This document shows, one piece after another, positions 34,375-46,395 of a DNA stretch of 64,000 nt. This DNA comes from Hypericum androsaemum (Eukaryota; Streptophyta; Magnoliopsida; Malpighiales; Hypericaceae). The stretch's first letter is position 1; the number at the start of each line of letters is the position of its first letter. Under the pieces are notes generated by a model. It had not been told where the DNA came from. It worked only from the letters and a program-made list of their open reading frames with translations, and ran no database searches. The position numbers were made by a program, and so were the translations under genes. The stretch is taken from NCBI GenBank assembly GCA_963995505.1, contig OZ023184.1, positions 14,754,228-14,818,227 of the forward strand, read 5' to 3'.

Positions 34375-35199
34375 ATTTTTTTCACTTAAGGATCCAAACA
34401 GCTTGCTAGGACAAAGTTATCAAAATGACCATTTTGTTGGTTCGTGGTGAGGAAGTGGCAATTGAGTATGATGAGTTGACAATGACGTGGTAAATGGAAA
34501 TTACTAGAACAATCTCTATTTTTTTTTGAAAAACTATTTCTTACTCATAACCTCTACTAGAGCACCGAATTTTGGTTTTTACCTATGCTTCACCATCCAT
34601 CCACCCTCAATCTTTCCAGTTTCCCCCTTCCATCTCCTTATCCTCTCTCTCTCAAATTCTCAAGTGCAAACGAAATATTGGCCTAACTTTGACACAAAAA
34701 AAAGGTCTTAACAAGACCCTATTATAAAACTCTCACGGAGACGACACTACAATAGCCAGTCTCCTTATTCCAATTAAAATTTTGAGATAGTGAGAAAAGG
34801 GTCTAATGGCAGAAGCAGGAGGCAAAGAGAGGAAGGTAATGGTGGCGGTGGACGAGAGCATGTACGCGCTTACTTGGTGTCTCTACAACATCGTCCACAA
34901 TACGGATAAATATTGGTTTTTTGAAAGGTAATTTTTTAGAACGAGAAATGGGTTTTTGAATTTTTTTTATAAAATAAATTAGAGACTATTTTGTTAATTT
35001 TCCAGCTACCACTTCATTGTCGCCTCATCTCAGTGAAGTGCCACTTGTTCGCCACACAAGCAACGAAACAACATCGTTTCGACAAATAAGCCTGGCCAGT
35101 TTTTCTAAGTGAAAATATTGGGCAAGTTTTATGCGTTTTAAAGTACACGATATTCAAGTGAAAATGAGCATACTACATAGTAGTAAAGTGTGCTTTTCC
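34375..35199. mobile_element. Pack-MULE with truncated left end, carrying a USP fragment
   Basis: The right end read inward (GGAAAAGCACACTTTACTAC, then TTTTAAAACGCATAAAAC) belongs to the GGGAAAAGT MULE family. Its inner part matches, in reverse complement, the region 34425-34505 (AGTGGCA, then GACAATGACGTGG), so the left repeat is present but lacks its outer part. The interior holds the start of a universal stress protein gene. Confidence 0.6.
34806..34910 (+). pseudogene. Captured first exon piece of a universal stress protein (USP) gene
   Basis: From ATG at 34806 the frame reads MAEAGGKERKVMVAVDES, then MYALTWCLYNIVHN. KVMVAVDES is the first beta strand of the UspA fold, followed by the family's YAL.W.L helix. 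The ATP-binding G-x2-G-x9-G(S/T) end is absent and the frame closes a few codons later. About 90 bases upstream may be its captured leader. The piece is too short to function as a USP. Confidence 0.75.
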
Positions 35200-35824
35200 T
35201 TTTTAAAATATATTTTTACACTAATATTATACCTGACAAAAATTGAATACTTGTGTCTGGCTACCCTACCCTACTTATTGTGAGTCCTAATACTTAATTG
35301 CCACTTCTAATAGTTTGGTAATATTAAATTTGTTTATAAAAAAATATGATGAATATAATAGAATAAAAATATACATAATTAGAAGAAAGAGATATTATGC
35401 AAAAATGAAACTCAAGGATTAACTAGGTAATATCTATATCTATATAGTAACAAAATAAGATAATAAATAAGATAAAAATTTCAAGTCGTGAAAATTGGTG
35501 GGACAAAATTTGGGAGGAGAAGTTTTTTTGTGCAAATGTTTTTTGCACCACACAGTCCATGATAAATATTCTTGATCCGTTATTTTCAATTCATCTAAAC
35601 AAATGTATCTAAAAAGAACCATTAATAAACAAAACAGAAATTTTTTTTGTTTTTATCCCAACCTGACTTGTTGTATTCAAGCATTAAAATTTTATTATTT
35701 CATAAACTCATAATTATTCCTATCAGATTCACTTTCTCCTACCGACAAGTAATGACACAATCTAGCATCTTTATTGATCATATTTTATTTCGGTACAAGA
35801 TGGTCACAACTCATTCGTGACCTT

Positions 35825-36412
35825 TTACTTTGTGCATACGCATTTTATTGAAAATCTGACGAGCGTGCAGATTCCATGTCCACCGCAGAGAGCTTCGCAT
35901 TGAGCAGGTCGACATTCTAGCGTTCTGGGATCTAATGCTTCCACTTGGGAAACAAAAAGTCCTGCAACTGCAATCCGGAAGAAGAAATTATTTATTTCGT
36001 GTTCTTGTGTAGTCTGGGTCAAACAAACATCGAAAAATATTTTCAGAAAAAAAAACTATTTATTTAGGATCCAAAACAATTCCACAAAAATTTTGAAAGC
36101 CATCTTCCAATGACTCTTGTTTTTACGAAACAGAACAAAGCCTAGATTGAAAATTTCAAGTATTTTTCAATAGGTCTATTTTTTGTCAATAATTACATCT
36201 TGTTAGGGTTTTTTTAATAAATTTATATATCTTATGAGAGTTTGAATTATAGATTTTCATTAAATATTCTTACACCTTATATTCAACATTCAATGTTGCT
36301 CGACTGTGAATAATCAGAGATTGAAAAATCGATACTATTAAGTACAATACAAACCTGCGAAGGCTAATATAAGGATGGTGATGATCCCATGGTTGCCAAA
36401 AAACATAGCCAT
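35825..36412 (-). CDS. Defensin-like secreted cysteine-rich peptide, copy 2
   Basis: Exons 36355-36412 and 35825-35967 join in phase (387-bp intron) into 66 aa. The signal peptide is MAMFFGNHGIITILILAFAV then AGLFVSQVEA. The mature part (ECRPAQCEALCGGHGICTLV, then KCVCTK) keeps all six cysteines of copy 1. Several charged residues differ between the copies, and the C-terminus ends three residues earlier through TAA. Both splice sites are conserved. The two genes are direct paralogues about 6.6 kb apart on the same strand. Expression and activity cannot be judged from sequence. Confidence 0.72.
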
Positions 36413-36590
36413 CTTCGGAAATCGGCACCTATAAATTTCCAGGGATTTGCTTATTCCTCTTCTTTTTTATGATTGTGGCAGCCCAATGGCCAATCCGCGT
36501 TATATATATAACCTAACATACTTGTTATTCGGTCAAATAATCAGTTGATAAATTAGAAAACCTTCGGTACCAAAGTCAGGGAACAACATC

Positions 36591-37012
36591 AATAGGAGTT
36601 GATTCAAGCGATAAGAATTCGATAATTCTCGACTATAAATATCAGAAGTTCTGGAACAATAACGTTAATATTCTAGTACATAATTGGAAAATCTCACTTC
36701 CCAGAGGAATTGGGGAATAATTATCTTTATGAGTTAAGTCTATAAATAAGGCTTTGGATTGGGTACGGAGTGAAGGAATTGATTCCGAATGGTTTGGAGT
36801 GAATAGGAGTTGATTCAAGCGATAAGAACTCGATAATCCTCGACTATAAATATCAGAAGTTCTGGAACAATAACGTTAATATTCTAGTACATAATTGAAA
36901 AATCTCACTTCCCAAAGGAATTGGGGAATAATTATCTTTATGAGTTAAGTCTATAAATGAGGCTTTGGATTGGGTACGGAGTGAAGGAATTGATTCCGAA
37001 TGGTTTGGAGTG
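36591..37012 (+). repeat. Tandem duplication, 211-bp unit, spanning a MITE edge
   Basis: Copies 36591-36801 and 36802-37012 share AATAGGAGTTGATTCAAGCG through GAATGGTTTGGAGTGAA with few changes. Each copy includes host flank and the first 50 bases of the MITE at 36961, so the duplication came after the insertion. Confidence 0.85.
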
Positions 37013-37412
37013 AAAGGGGACCACAGCGGCAAGCGCAGGTATGTGATAATGGCAAGCACAATTATGTGATAATGATAAGTACAGTTATGTGATAATGGCA
37101 TTTGTTTTTGTGAAAACGGCAAGTCCCTGTTGATGATAATGGCACGCATAATTTTTTCATTTTGGTCTCCCGTATTTTAGCATTTTTGCAAAAAGGTCAC
37201 ACTGGCATGTGTAGTTATGTGATACTGGCATATTCAGTTATGTGATACTGGCATGCGCAGTTATGTGATAATGGCATTTGTATCCGGCCTGTGTTTGTGC
37301 GTGGATTTTTTCATTTTGGTCCTTGTATTTTAGCACGTTTGTAAAAAAGTCCTCGCGTGTCTTCACTCCGAACAGTTTCTGAATCTGGGCATTCCGTACC
37401 CAATCCATACCC
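36961..37412. mobile_element. MITE with 9-bp target duplication and internal repeats
   Basis: The ends read GGCTTTGGATTGGGTACGGA and, inward from the right, GGGTATGGATTGGGTACGGA. The flanking duplication is TATAAATGA (36952-36960, 37413-37421). The inside is a degenerate array of GTTATGTGATAATGGCA-like units. The 9-bp duplication suggests a MULE relation. Confidence 0.8.
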
Positions 37413-38800
37413 TATAAATGAAGAATATTACTTTCCAAAAACAATAAGGGTACAATACAATAAATTTGTAAGCCTACAAATGAACATTATTACTTTCCAA
37501 AGATATCAGGGAACAATATCTTTATAAGTTAAGTCCATAATGAAACCAACAAGCATTTAGAGAGCTGTTTTAATTTAACAAGGTTTCGAGATCGAGTTTT
37601 TGGAATGAATAAGTATTAATATTGGTCGAGAGAGTTTTACTACTTTTCAAAAGGTCATGTCCGGCTCAAATTTGAATTAGTAAACTCAATATACCAGATA
37701 CTAAATAATGTAAATTCCATTCTAAAAAAAGTAATATAAATTACAAATGACAAATTGACCTTGACAAAAAATAACACAAAATTTGGGCAACTTGACCAAA
37801 ACTTCGAATTGATGTTCACCTAGTATTTCAAGCAATGACATTGGTATGATTAGGAAAGTTAATCAATACTTCAAAATTCAAACCGTTTTGGACTTCAAAT
37901 TTCATAAACTTACTAACGGCACTAGATCAAAGTTACTTGTGTTATTTTAACTTAATTAAGAAATATGAGATTCAAATCATTAAAAATATAAAAATATTAA
38001 ATATTTGTTGTTGTAATTTTTTCAACTTACGAAGATCCTACTCCAAATACTAGGTGATATACACGCACACAAAAACTAGTAATAAAATTAAGGCCACCAA
38101 TGTCTACCCAAATAGACAAAACGAAACAACATATTACTTATTTAAGCCACGTCAAACTATACAGGCTAAATTGAAATTTTTAGTTTTTTCTATGAAAAAC
38201 GGAGATTTGAAAATACAGTAGAATCCATCAAAAATGATCTTCTATAAATTAATAACCTTTTTAAACGGATAAAAAATCGTAGTCCCAAGTTGAGACTGTG
38301 TTAAAATCTAATAGCTCTTCTATCGTAATAACTAATATTTTTAAGAATATTTTCGTGCTAAATCTCGATCTCAAGTGTCACATAAAGTAATTTTTTTAAT
38401 AAATACATATATTTTTACATACTTTACGAACTTGGAAAATATTGTAACATAATCGTTTGCAATAGGTTTAATAATTTTTACATCATTTTTCATCTCCTAA
38501 TTTTTTTTCAAATGATAATTGTAATTGTCATCTTGTTGTAAAAAAATATCTCAATCAAGTGTAGCATGAATAACCTTAGATGGCAAAAACTATAATTTTT
38601 TGACTTGACTATAGACAAATAAATAACTACAATTTAACGATATTTTGTTGATATTTTCTGGACTTTGGGGTATAGATGTAAATAATTCTAACTTTCTCGA
38701 GCGTTGAATCATGTATTCGCAATACTATCAGGGTGCTCTTTCTGTATTATGATTTTTTCCTACTGAATTTTACAAAACAACAGCTGCAACCGAGAGGGTT

Positions 38801-38916
38801 CAACACTCCTTATATTTTCATTTTGTTATTAGGAGGACCTCAACACTCATTATATTTTCATTTTGTTACTACGAGGACCTCAACAAATTATATTTTCATT
38901 TTGTTATTACGAGGAT
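38801..38916 (+). repeat. Three-copy tandem repeat, 40-bp unit
   Basis: Copies at 38801-38840, 38841-38880 and 38881-38916 (last one shortened) share TATATTTTCATTTTGTTA, then ACGAGGACCTCAACA. Confidence 0.85.
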
Positions 38917-39330
38917 TAAATTGTACATGTTTAACCAATTCATTAATTATTTGATTAAATATGTTCACTTGTAAAGAACAAAGTAATTTTTTGACGAAAA
39001 ACTCAATTTTGAACCTCGTGTAATAACTTGTCACGATCTGAGATTTTATTCTTATCTGAGATTGATTCCACGAGTTGTTCAGCAAAAAAGGTGCAGGTTT
39101 TTGTCCCATGTACTTATTAAAAAATTATCTGAATTTGTTTCTCCTTATTGTTCATAATAAAACACACTCTATCCTCTCCACCAAGGGGCCCAGATTTTGT
39201 ACGGAATGGACTTTTCCGTGCAGTACGGGAGAGAGACAAAAGAGTCAAATTGCGCATTGGAACCACAAAAAAGAAAACCCCACGTATCATGACATTTAAT
39301 GAGCGTGTACCTTGAAACCACAAAAAGGAA

Positions 39331-39602
39331 ATTTCATGTGTCATGATATTTAATGCGCGTGTCAGGACATTTAATGCGCATGTCAAGGCATTAAATAATT
39401 AATTTAGTAGTACAAATATTATTAAATATTAATCAGACATGTCATTTTATTGTAAGTCTGATTAATATTTCATGTGTCAGGACATTTAATGCGCGTGTCA
39501 GGACATTTAATGCGCATGTCAAGGCATTAAATAATTAATTTAGTAGTACAAATATTATTAAATATTAATCAGACATGTCATTTTATTGTAAGTGGGTATG
39601 CC
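39331..39602 (+). repeat. Tandem duplication, 136-bp unit
   Basis: Copies 39331-39466 and 39467-39602 run from ATTTCATGTGTCA to CATTTTATTGTAAGT. Each contains smaller repeats of GACATTTAATGCGC. Confidence 0.88.
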
Positions 39603-39860
39603 ATTTTATCCTAAACAGAGCTGCCATTTTATTCTAAATAGACCTACCATTTTATAGTATTCGGCCTACCATATATTCACAATCGCGTATGCCATTTGGT
39701 CATAACTTGAACTGCCATTTTATTATAAATAGACATGCCATTTTATCACAAATAGACCTACTATTTAGTCATAAATGGGCATGTCATTTTATCGTAACAG
39801 GGCCTGCCATTTGAACGTAACTGGGTATGCCATTTGAACGTAACCATACATGCCACTTTG
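39594..39860 (+). repeat. Degenerate minisatellite, unit about 27 bp with TGCCATTTTAT core
   Basis: About ten diverged units such as CATGCCATTTTATCACAAAT followed by AGACC. The reverse complement resembles the ATGTGATAATGGCA units in the MITE at 36961-37412. A MITE-like end (CCGTACCCAATCCAAAGGCC, 40233-40252) lies 370 bp downstream. The array may be the inside of a second, rearranged copy. Confidence 0.65.
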
Positions 39861-40866
39861 GACATACATCACGATCAAAAATAAAAATAAGAACAAACGA
39901 TTTAACTATCCACTAAATCCTACTTGACTCACTTGAAAAACCATTTCAAAAGAGGGGAGAGGGAGAGAGGGAGAAGGGAAACGAGAAGGCATGAAAGATG
40001 AGAGAGAATGAAACCATTTGAATATATAGTGAATTAGATGAAGGAAAGTGCTCCACAAAAGGGAAGAAGAGAGGAAAGAGAAAGGAAAAGGGAAAAAAGT
40101 AGAAGAAAGGGAGCCAAAAGACAAAAATATCCCTATATAATTACAACCGTCAAATCTTTGATGCACGTCTAATCATCAAGATCTATGGCCCAGATTAAAT
40201 CTCGTTTGGTACAGGGACTCCTATCTCTTCCCGTACCCAATCCAAAGGCCCCACCATGAGCCCCAGGGGAAGGATTTTGTCCGGGAAGCCATATTCGATA
40301 TGGGTCCGAAATAGGGGCAGAAAAGTAAAAGTAGCAGCCACACAAGCTCATCACTCCCCCCTTTATTTTACTATTTTTTTTCTTAAACTTTGTTGTTTAT
40401 TGGTAATTAGTTTTTTTAGGGAAATTATTAGCAACTAATTTTTTTTAAAAAAAATTATCAGCAATTAATTCGATATTGATATAATATAATGAACCAAACT
40501 GATATATTATTTAATTAATTAATTTTTTATAATATTATTAAATATTATATTTTTTTATAAGTTATTATGCATTATAACCGAGCATTCTATTTTATTTAGC
40601 AGGTAAAATAGAAACCAAGAGAGCAGAACAGAACACATAACGGGAAAATTAATGTCGAGATAGTCCAACGTAATATTGTTACAGTCCTTGTCTGATAAGT
40701 GATAAGGTTCCAAAAAAGCAATAAGGATTGACTAGGAATCTGAGAAAAGAAGAAAAAAAAAAATCGTCTGAGAAGACAAAGTCTTGTACTGGTACTACCA
40801 CCAGGGAGTTCACTGATGTATACAAAAATCTGAATACGAAATACTGACACAATTGCCGGCAAGCGT

Positions 40867-43137
40867 CTAGTGGTGCTGAGAGTAATCGAAGCTTAGCGGC
40901 TGCTGGCAGAACGGAGCCTGAAACAAAAATTAAATTTAGAACGAAGAAATGACCAGCATCACGATTCCAAGCAAGTCATTGAAGCGACCGGTGGGTTGGA
41001 TTTAGCATCCGGGCATCTTACCTGGAAAACTGCATGCCTAAGCTGGTCGTATGAATGAGCATACATCATCGAAGGACTGGGCCACTGCATGTACGCAGCA
41101 TCCCCCCTCAGAGACTGATTTGATCCCATGTTGCCAAAGTGGCCCATGACCGGGGTGGCAGCTGGGTGGTAGCTGACTGAAGCTTGAGTGCCAGGCAGCT
41201 GAGCCATGTGAGGGTAGTTTGCGTCGTACTGGAGAAATGGAAGCTGCATCTTTGGCATACTTAGTGGGGCCAAACCAAAGCTTTGGTTTGCAGGAAAACT
41301 TTTGACGTACCTGCAGCGGCGCAGCATTTGAGTAATGAATAAAAGGTCTCATCTCTTAAGAAAAAAAGTCGATGGGACTAAGCTTGGATATTGTCCTGGA
41401 GCAAGTTATTCTAGAAGTTCTATATAATGCACAATGGGAGAAAACTATAAGCACAGATGCCAAGACCAAACCAATAGAAGAACATGCAACATATATAACC
41501 AACCAGAGGAAACCACAGCAGTCACACATACATGATAAGATGAACAGTAATTCTCACCTTCTGTAACTACGATCATAATCTGGGTCAGTGAGATCCTTCT
41601 CCTTGTCTCTGAATATGGCCACTCGGGAAGAAGAACCGTTTCTGATGATGTTCCTCTCTGCATCCATTACAGAGTTTCGGCTAATCTCATTGTCCTCTAT
41701 GCATGGGCTCGTAATATTGCCATCAGCAGGTGCCTGATAGACTGTATCATACGAATTAGGACTACCAGGGTTACTAAATATGCGAGCCCGGGCTTTATCA
41801 TACTCTTCCTTCCTCTCTTCCATGCTTCTCACATGATCCCTTTTCGCACCAAACTCCTTAGAATCATCTATGGAGCCTTTGTTAGGCCGAGGTCGAATGG
41901 CTATTTTGAGATTTTCAGGCCTACAACTTCCAGGTTCTTTTGCAGGGATCTCGCTTAAGCAGACTAGAGGACACCTGCTTTCTGCTGTTTTCTTCACCAG
42001 AATCTTATTCATCGCACCATCCACTCCGTTATCTTGCACCATGGTTACTAGCCCATAGTGTTGAGCAACACGGTGTGCTGCCAACCTAAGGTAAGAAGTA
42101 GGGAAGTGCTGGAATTCAAATTGTTGCTGGTCAGGACTTTGCAAGAACCTCTGGATGTCGAGCTCCATCCGCAGAACTGCAGCAAAACATCACATGATTG
42201 TCAGAAGATACAAGTGAATACCAGGAAACCAAATGTTTGATGAATGAAGAGTACTGATCCACAGAATTGCAAGCACAAAGTAGAGTTCAACAACGCAAGC
42301 ATAGTAGCCAGCAAATGGGATACGGGGAAGAAAATAAATTGATTAGTTACAATGCCAAGAAAAAAGAAAAATAAGAAAGAGGACAAAATAAACCTTGGTT
42401 AACAGACAAAAGAACCTCAAAACAACAATTCATCAACAGACACATGCCAGGGAATTGCTTGCATCAACGGAAATTAGGACTCAATTGCCAGCATGTGAGC
42501 TGCCGAGAGTGCCAATTTGATAGCTTCAAATAAGAAAAAGTTTACATCATCTTCAATCAAACGGAGTCAACACATAAGTGCTAACACAAAAGGACATCTT
42601 CTTAGCTATGAACCAACCAGGAACGCAATCCTAAACATCTTCGACGTACAACATCTTCTTAGCTAAGATATGCTGCATCCTCAACTTCTACGATGTACAA
42701 CAACAACAAAAAACCTCATAGATGCAATCTTTGAAGATACCAAACCGGATACTCGTGGGGCATCAGGAGTCCAGTACCACACAATCTGCAAGTTCCCCCT
42801 CTATCCTAGTTTACCATACAACAGATGAATGTCAGCCAAAGGTAAGCAGCGAGTCGGACGGAGTCCAGATCCGTCTGGACCTCCCCGACACGGGTCAAAG
42901 AGAAACGAAAACACGCCCAACACGAACAAGCACTAGTAGTCTGACCTTACTTAACCCGAAAACCCCCAAATTGACGAAACCCTAAAACATCCAAACTCGA
43001 GAGCGTCAACTGGACTAGAGAAAAAAAAAGGCAAAATTCGAATCGAAAATTGTGCGTGTGAGAGAGAGAGAAGGGGCTATACTGGTGAGGCGATGACGAG
43101 GATTCTGGAGAGCCTCGACCAAGAAGGGGTCCACCAT
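40867..43137 (-). CDS. R3H-SUZ domain protein, four exons
   Basis: A single-stranded nucleic acid-binding protein, probably acting on RNA. Exons 43083-43137, 41558-42176, 41022-41310 and 40867-40917 join in phase into 337 aa. The start MVDPFLVEALQNPRHRLTIL, then RMELDIQRFLQSPDQQQFEF, is the conserved N-terminus of the plant family. The R3H domain covers about 28-90, with R49-x3-H53 in YLRLAAHRVAQHYGL. A SUZ-like motif at about 110-157 includes IRPRPNKG and RKEEYDKARARIF. The rest is a Pro/Gln/Met-rich tail ending FDYSQHH. Introns are 906, 247 and 104 bp. All splice sites are GT-AG and no lesion was found. Its 3' region has a vestigial copy at about 32860-32985. Confidence 0.9.
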
Positions 43138-43680
43138 GGATTCCTTGTCGTTAATCACTTGCGGAGCCGCCTCCATCCCAACTAAACCCTCTTTCCCTCT
43201 CCCTTCCTTCTTCCGGTTACCCTTCTTCTTCCTCGAGAGAGTGAAAGAGAAGAGAAGGGAGGCGACCGGTCGTCAGGACTCCGAGATAGAATCCATCGCC
43301 CGGAGACACAAGCACGCGCGAGGGAGGGAGGGAGAGACGTTTCTCTCCCGATTTTGGATTTAGGGGGCTTCTTGGTCTTATCTCTCTTTTTTCTGGTCGA
43401 CGACGAGCGGACGCGGAGGAGGATTTATTTGTGTTAGGTTTTAATCCAAACGCCTCACTCCTCCTTACACGATTTTTATATATTCCCGATAAATATCTTC
43501 TTTCCCTCTCTCTAGTCTTTTGTCTCTCCTCACTCAGACGGGTGGAAGAATTTTTAACCTACAATTTCCGACTGATTTATGATTCGATTCAATTTGATTT
43601 TATAAAAAATTTAATTCAATTTGTCAAAAATTTAATTCGAATTTATTAAAAAAAGAGTTGAATGCAGTTCAAAAATTTTA
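43138..43680. other. Upstream region of the R3H gene
   Basis: Purine/pyrimidine-rich sequence (CTCTCTCCC and GAGAGAAGGG tracts at 43190-43340) fits a 5' leader and promoter on minus. No TATA box was identified with confidence. Confidence 0.4.
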
Positions 43681-43686
43681 AAATAG

Positions 43687-44830
43687 TCAATGTCCGTTGA
43701 GTAATTGAGTCCCTTGACTAAACTCAATCCCTCTGCCTCCAAGATCATCAGATGAAGGCCTTCCGCCGCTAGAAGAAATAAGTAAGGCATGAGGGGATCC
43801 CCCTTCCGCAATCCCTTCTCGACTTAAAAAAACATGTTGGAAAGTCGTTGATAAGTACCAACGAAGAGGCACTCCGCATATAACAGGATAACCAGCCCCT
43901 CATTCTTGGCCCAAACCTCATATGACTAGAAATATTCGTATCTTATGGGTCGGATCCTACCCTTACCCCGTGGATCTAGGATATGTTAACTTTGACTAGA
44001 TCTAAGGTATGGTATGAATCATATGAATTCCTATCCTATTCTTACTATTTTACCTTACTTTAATTAGTTCCTAATTAGATTTTTATCTTTACTTTTTACT
44101 TATAAATTATAATAGAGTCCTCAAATATTTTAAAATATGCTTTATGATATAATTCGAAGTACATATATTCTAATTTACTTTACTCATATACTAAATATTC
44201 ATAATTAATCTTCACATATTTATTTGAATATATATATATATATATATATAATTATAAAAATCATGTTTAAAAATTATCAAAAATATCTTACATTTAATTC
44301 AAGGGTCGGATCTTGAAGACCTTATAGACCATGTAAACCTTTAAAGTAAGGGTATGGGTCTAGTAATAAAAAATTTCGAGGGTCCAGCGTAGAGTATGGG
44401 ACCAACTTTCCAAACTAAGGTATGTTTAGGGTTCTACCGATATCTTATCATACCCTGTCCTACCCTACCCATCGTCATCCCTGCATATGACACATAAAAT
44501 CTTCCAAATAGTTCCTTAAGACGCTGTCAAATGCATTGTGGAAGTCAATTTAATAAGGACTCCAGCTGATCACGAGCGCTTTAGGGATGCAACCATCTCG
44601 TTGCACATCAAAACTCCGTCCAAGATATTATGGCCCCCAGGAAGGCCGATTCCTCCGGCCCAATAAGTTTGTCCATGATGCCGCGAAGTCTTAAATTTAA
44701 GACTTTGGATATTATTTTACAAACTACCAATTAGCGAGATCGACCTAAAATCTCTAAATCTTTTGGCACCTTTAACCTTCGGGATTAAAGCTATGAAGGA
44801 GACACCAACTTCAAAACTAAATCTTTTGAA
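43687..44830 (-). pseudogene. LINE reverse transcriptase relic split by a hAT element
   Basis: On minus, about 44830-44492 reads VSFIALIPKVKGAKRFRDFR, then SISLIG and, after breaks, pieces of the RT fingers. The sense continues at 43918-43687 with RWYLSTTFQHVFLSREG and a degraded RQGDPL-like block. The pieces are in several frames and cannot code. The gap between them is the hAT insertion 43927-44483. Confidence 0.65.
43927..44483. mobile_element. hAT-like element inserted in the LINE relic
   Basis: The 8-bp duplication CATATGAC lies at 43919-43926 and 44484-44491. The right end read inward is CAGGGATGACGATGGG, the hAT end pattern. The left end (TAGAAATATTCGTA) is more diverged. Repeated TAYCYTACCCT-like stretches occur near both ends. 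No coding region. A TA microsatellite lies at about 44229-44251. Confidence 0.75.
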
Positions 44831-44839
44831 CGCCCCCGT

Positions 44840-46380
44840 CCCCTTACCCGTGCCCCGCTAAGTCCCATCTCCAGAAATCCTGACAGTTAGGGTCAGGCGG
44901 TCAAGCTGTTCATTTCTTCTCAAATGGTATAGGGCCCATAGTTGTGCCCCTAACTATTTTACTTTTTTTTTATTTTTTATCAATTTTTTATAAATTCAAA
45001 TTTACTTCAAAACACAATAAATACCTGATTTCATTCTTCAAATTTTACACAACCCCATCTCAATTTTGTGCTTTTCTCTATTGATAATTTGATTTGATCT
45101 ATATAAATTCTCTGGCAAAGTTTACTAATTAGATGTATTAGTCATGCTATTAGTCATGGTATTAGTCATATTATTATACATATTTTACTATTTAATTATG
45201 TCATCAAGTAGAGCAAATGAGACATTAATGTCCAATATATGTAACTCGTGAGGTGACATTGATGTCCAATACATGCAACTCAAAAAATTTACTATTAGAC
45301 AATTAGACAATGTTAAAAAAAATTATTAGTTGCGAAGTTGATATTGAAAATTATGCTTAGATTATGATATCAAATTATGCAACTCTGAAATTATGCTTAT
45401 AACATATTTTTAACATAATCCACATAACTTTGGATTAGTCTAAGCACCAAAATCATATCATTCAGTTTCCAAATACAAGAGATAAAAATTTCATCTTACT
45501 TTAGGATTGAATCATAATTTTTATCATTCTCTAAATCAAGAAATTGTGGTTTGTCAAAGTTTAATTTAAGATGTTGATTGATTTAACAACATATAAAAAA
45601 ATAATTGAGATAAGAGAAATAAAATAAACAAAATATTTCTTACAATATTATCGTAGTATAAGCCCTAACTCTAAGGCCTAATGCTAACTCTAACTCTATG
45701 AGTAGTTAATTAGAATTCGATTCGAATTTGATGGTTCGCAATGCTTATTCGAATTATTCCTTGACCGGATCGATGACGCTTCAAGGTTTTGACGTGAATT
45801 CGTCCGAACTCGAACAATGGTGAGGTCTACCCCGCCCTACACGTTTTAGTATTGTCTGGCATATTCAATTGTTAAAATTTGATTAAACAAAATATATAGT
45901 CATAAATATTCAAAATCAATTGTTATCATTTGAATGTGAGAGATAGAGATAGAATTTTTTCTACCTTTAATTTTCTATTATTTTTTATTTTATAGATTTA
46001 GAGTTAATTTAGTCCAAAAAAATTAATCAAAATCAAGGATATCAAATAGTTAAACGTTTTGTAATCCATTTACGAATGTAAATTGGAAGTTGGCCTAATT
46101 AAAAATCGAAAGATCTACTTTATTATGGACGTGGCATCAATCCAGGGAAATTGAGTGACGTAGTAGGAACTAAAAGGGCCCACTCCACTCTCCGACACGA
46201 CCCGACCCGACACGACTCGGTCCCCAGCCCAAAGGAGACGCGTCAACGGGAAAGAAAAAGAAAACGTACAAATTCAGTTAATAAGGAATCTTAATCTCTC
46301 CTCTTCTTTAAAAGTCTCAATTTCCTGGAAAAGTCAAAACCCTCTCTCGAGATCGTTCCAGAAAGAGCCAACCCCCCACG
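44840..46380. other. Intergenic DNA and upstream region of the bZIP gene
   Basis: AT-rich with no gene recognised to about 46120. Closer to the gene the sequence becomes GC-richer and contains GACGTGGC at about 46128-46135, an ACGT-core element that bZIP factors can bind, and repeats of CGACCCGACACGAC at about 46197-46220. Confidence 0.4.
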
Positions 46381-46381
46381 C

Positions 46382-46389
46382 TGACGTCA
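46382..46389 (+). promoter_or_regulatory. Palindromic bZIP site TGACGTCA just before the bZIP start codon
   Basis: A perfect TGACGTCA palindrome ends six bases upstream of the ATG at 46396. This is the consensus for CRE/TGA-type bZIP dimers and close to plant unfolded-protein-response elements, so feedback by the encoded factor is possible. Its position in the leader rather than the promoter makes the role uncertain. Confidence 0.45.
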
Positions 46390-46395
46390 TCCTCG

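Larger units (their letters stand above)
35310..40765. repeat. Right copy of the segmental duplication
   Basis: Direct-orientation counterpart of 28860-32985. It is longer because of tandem duplications, a MITE and minisatellites at 36591-37412 and 38801-39860. Its right edge lies in the 3' region of the R3H gene. Confidence 0.7.
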
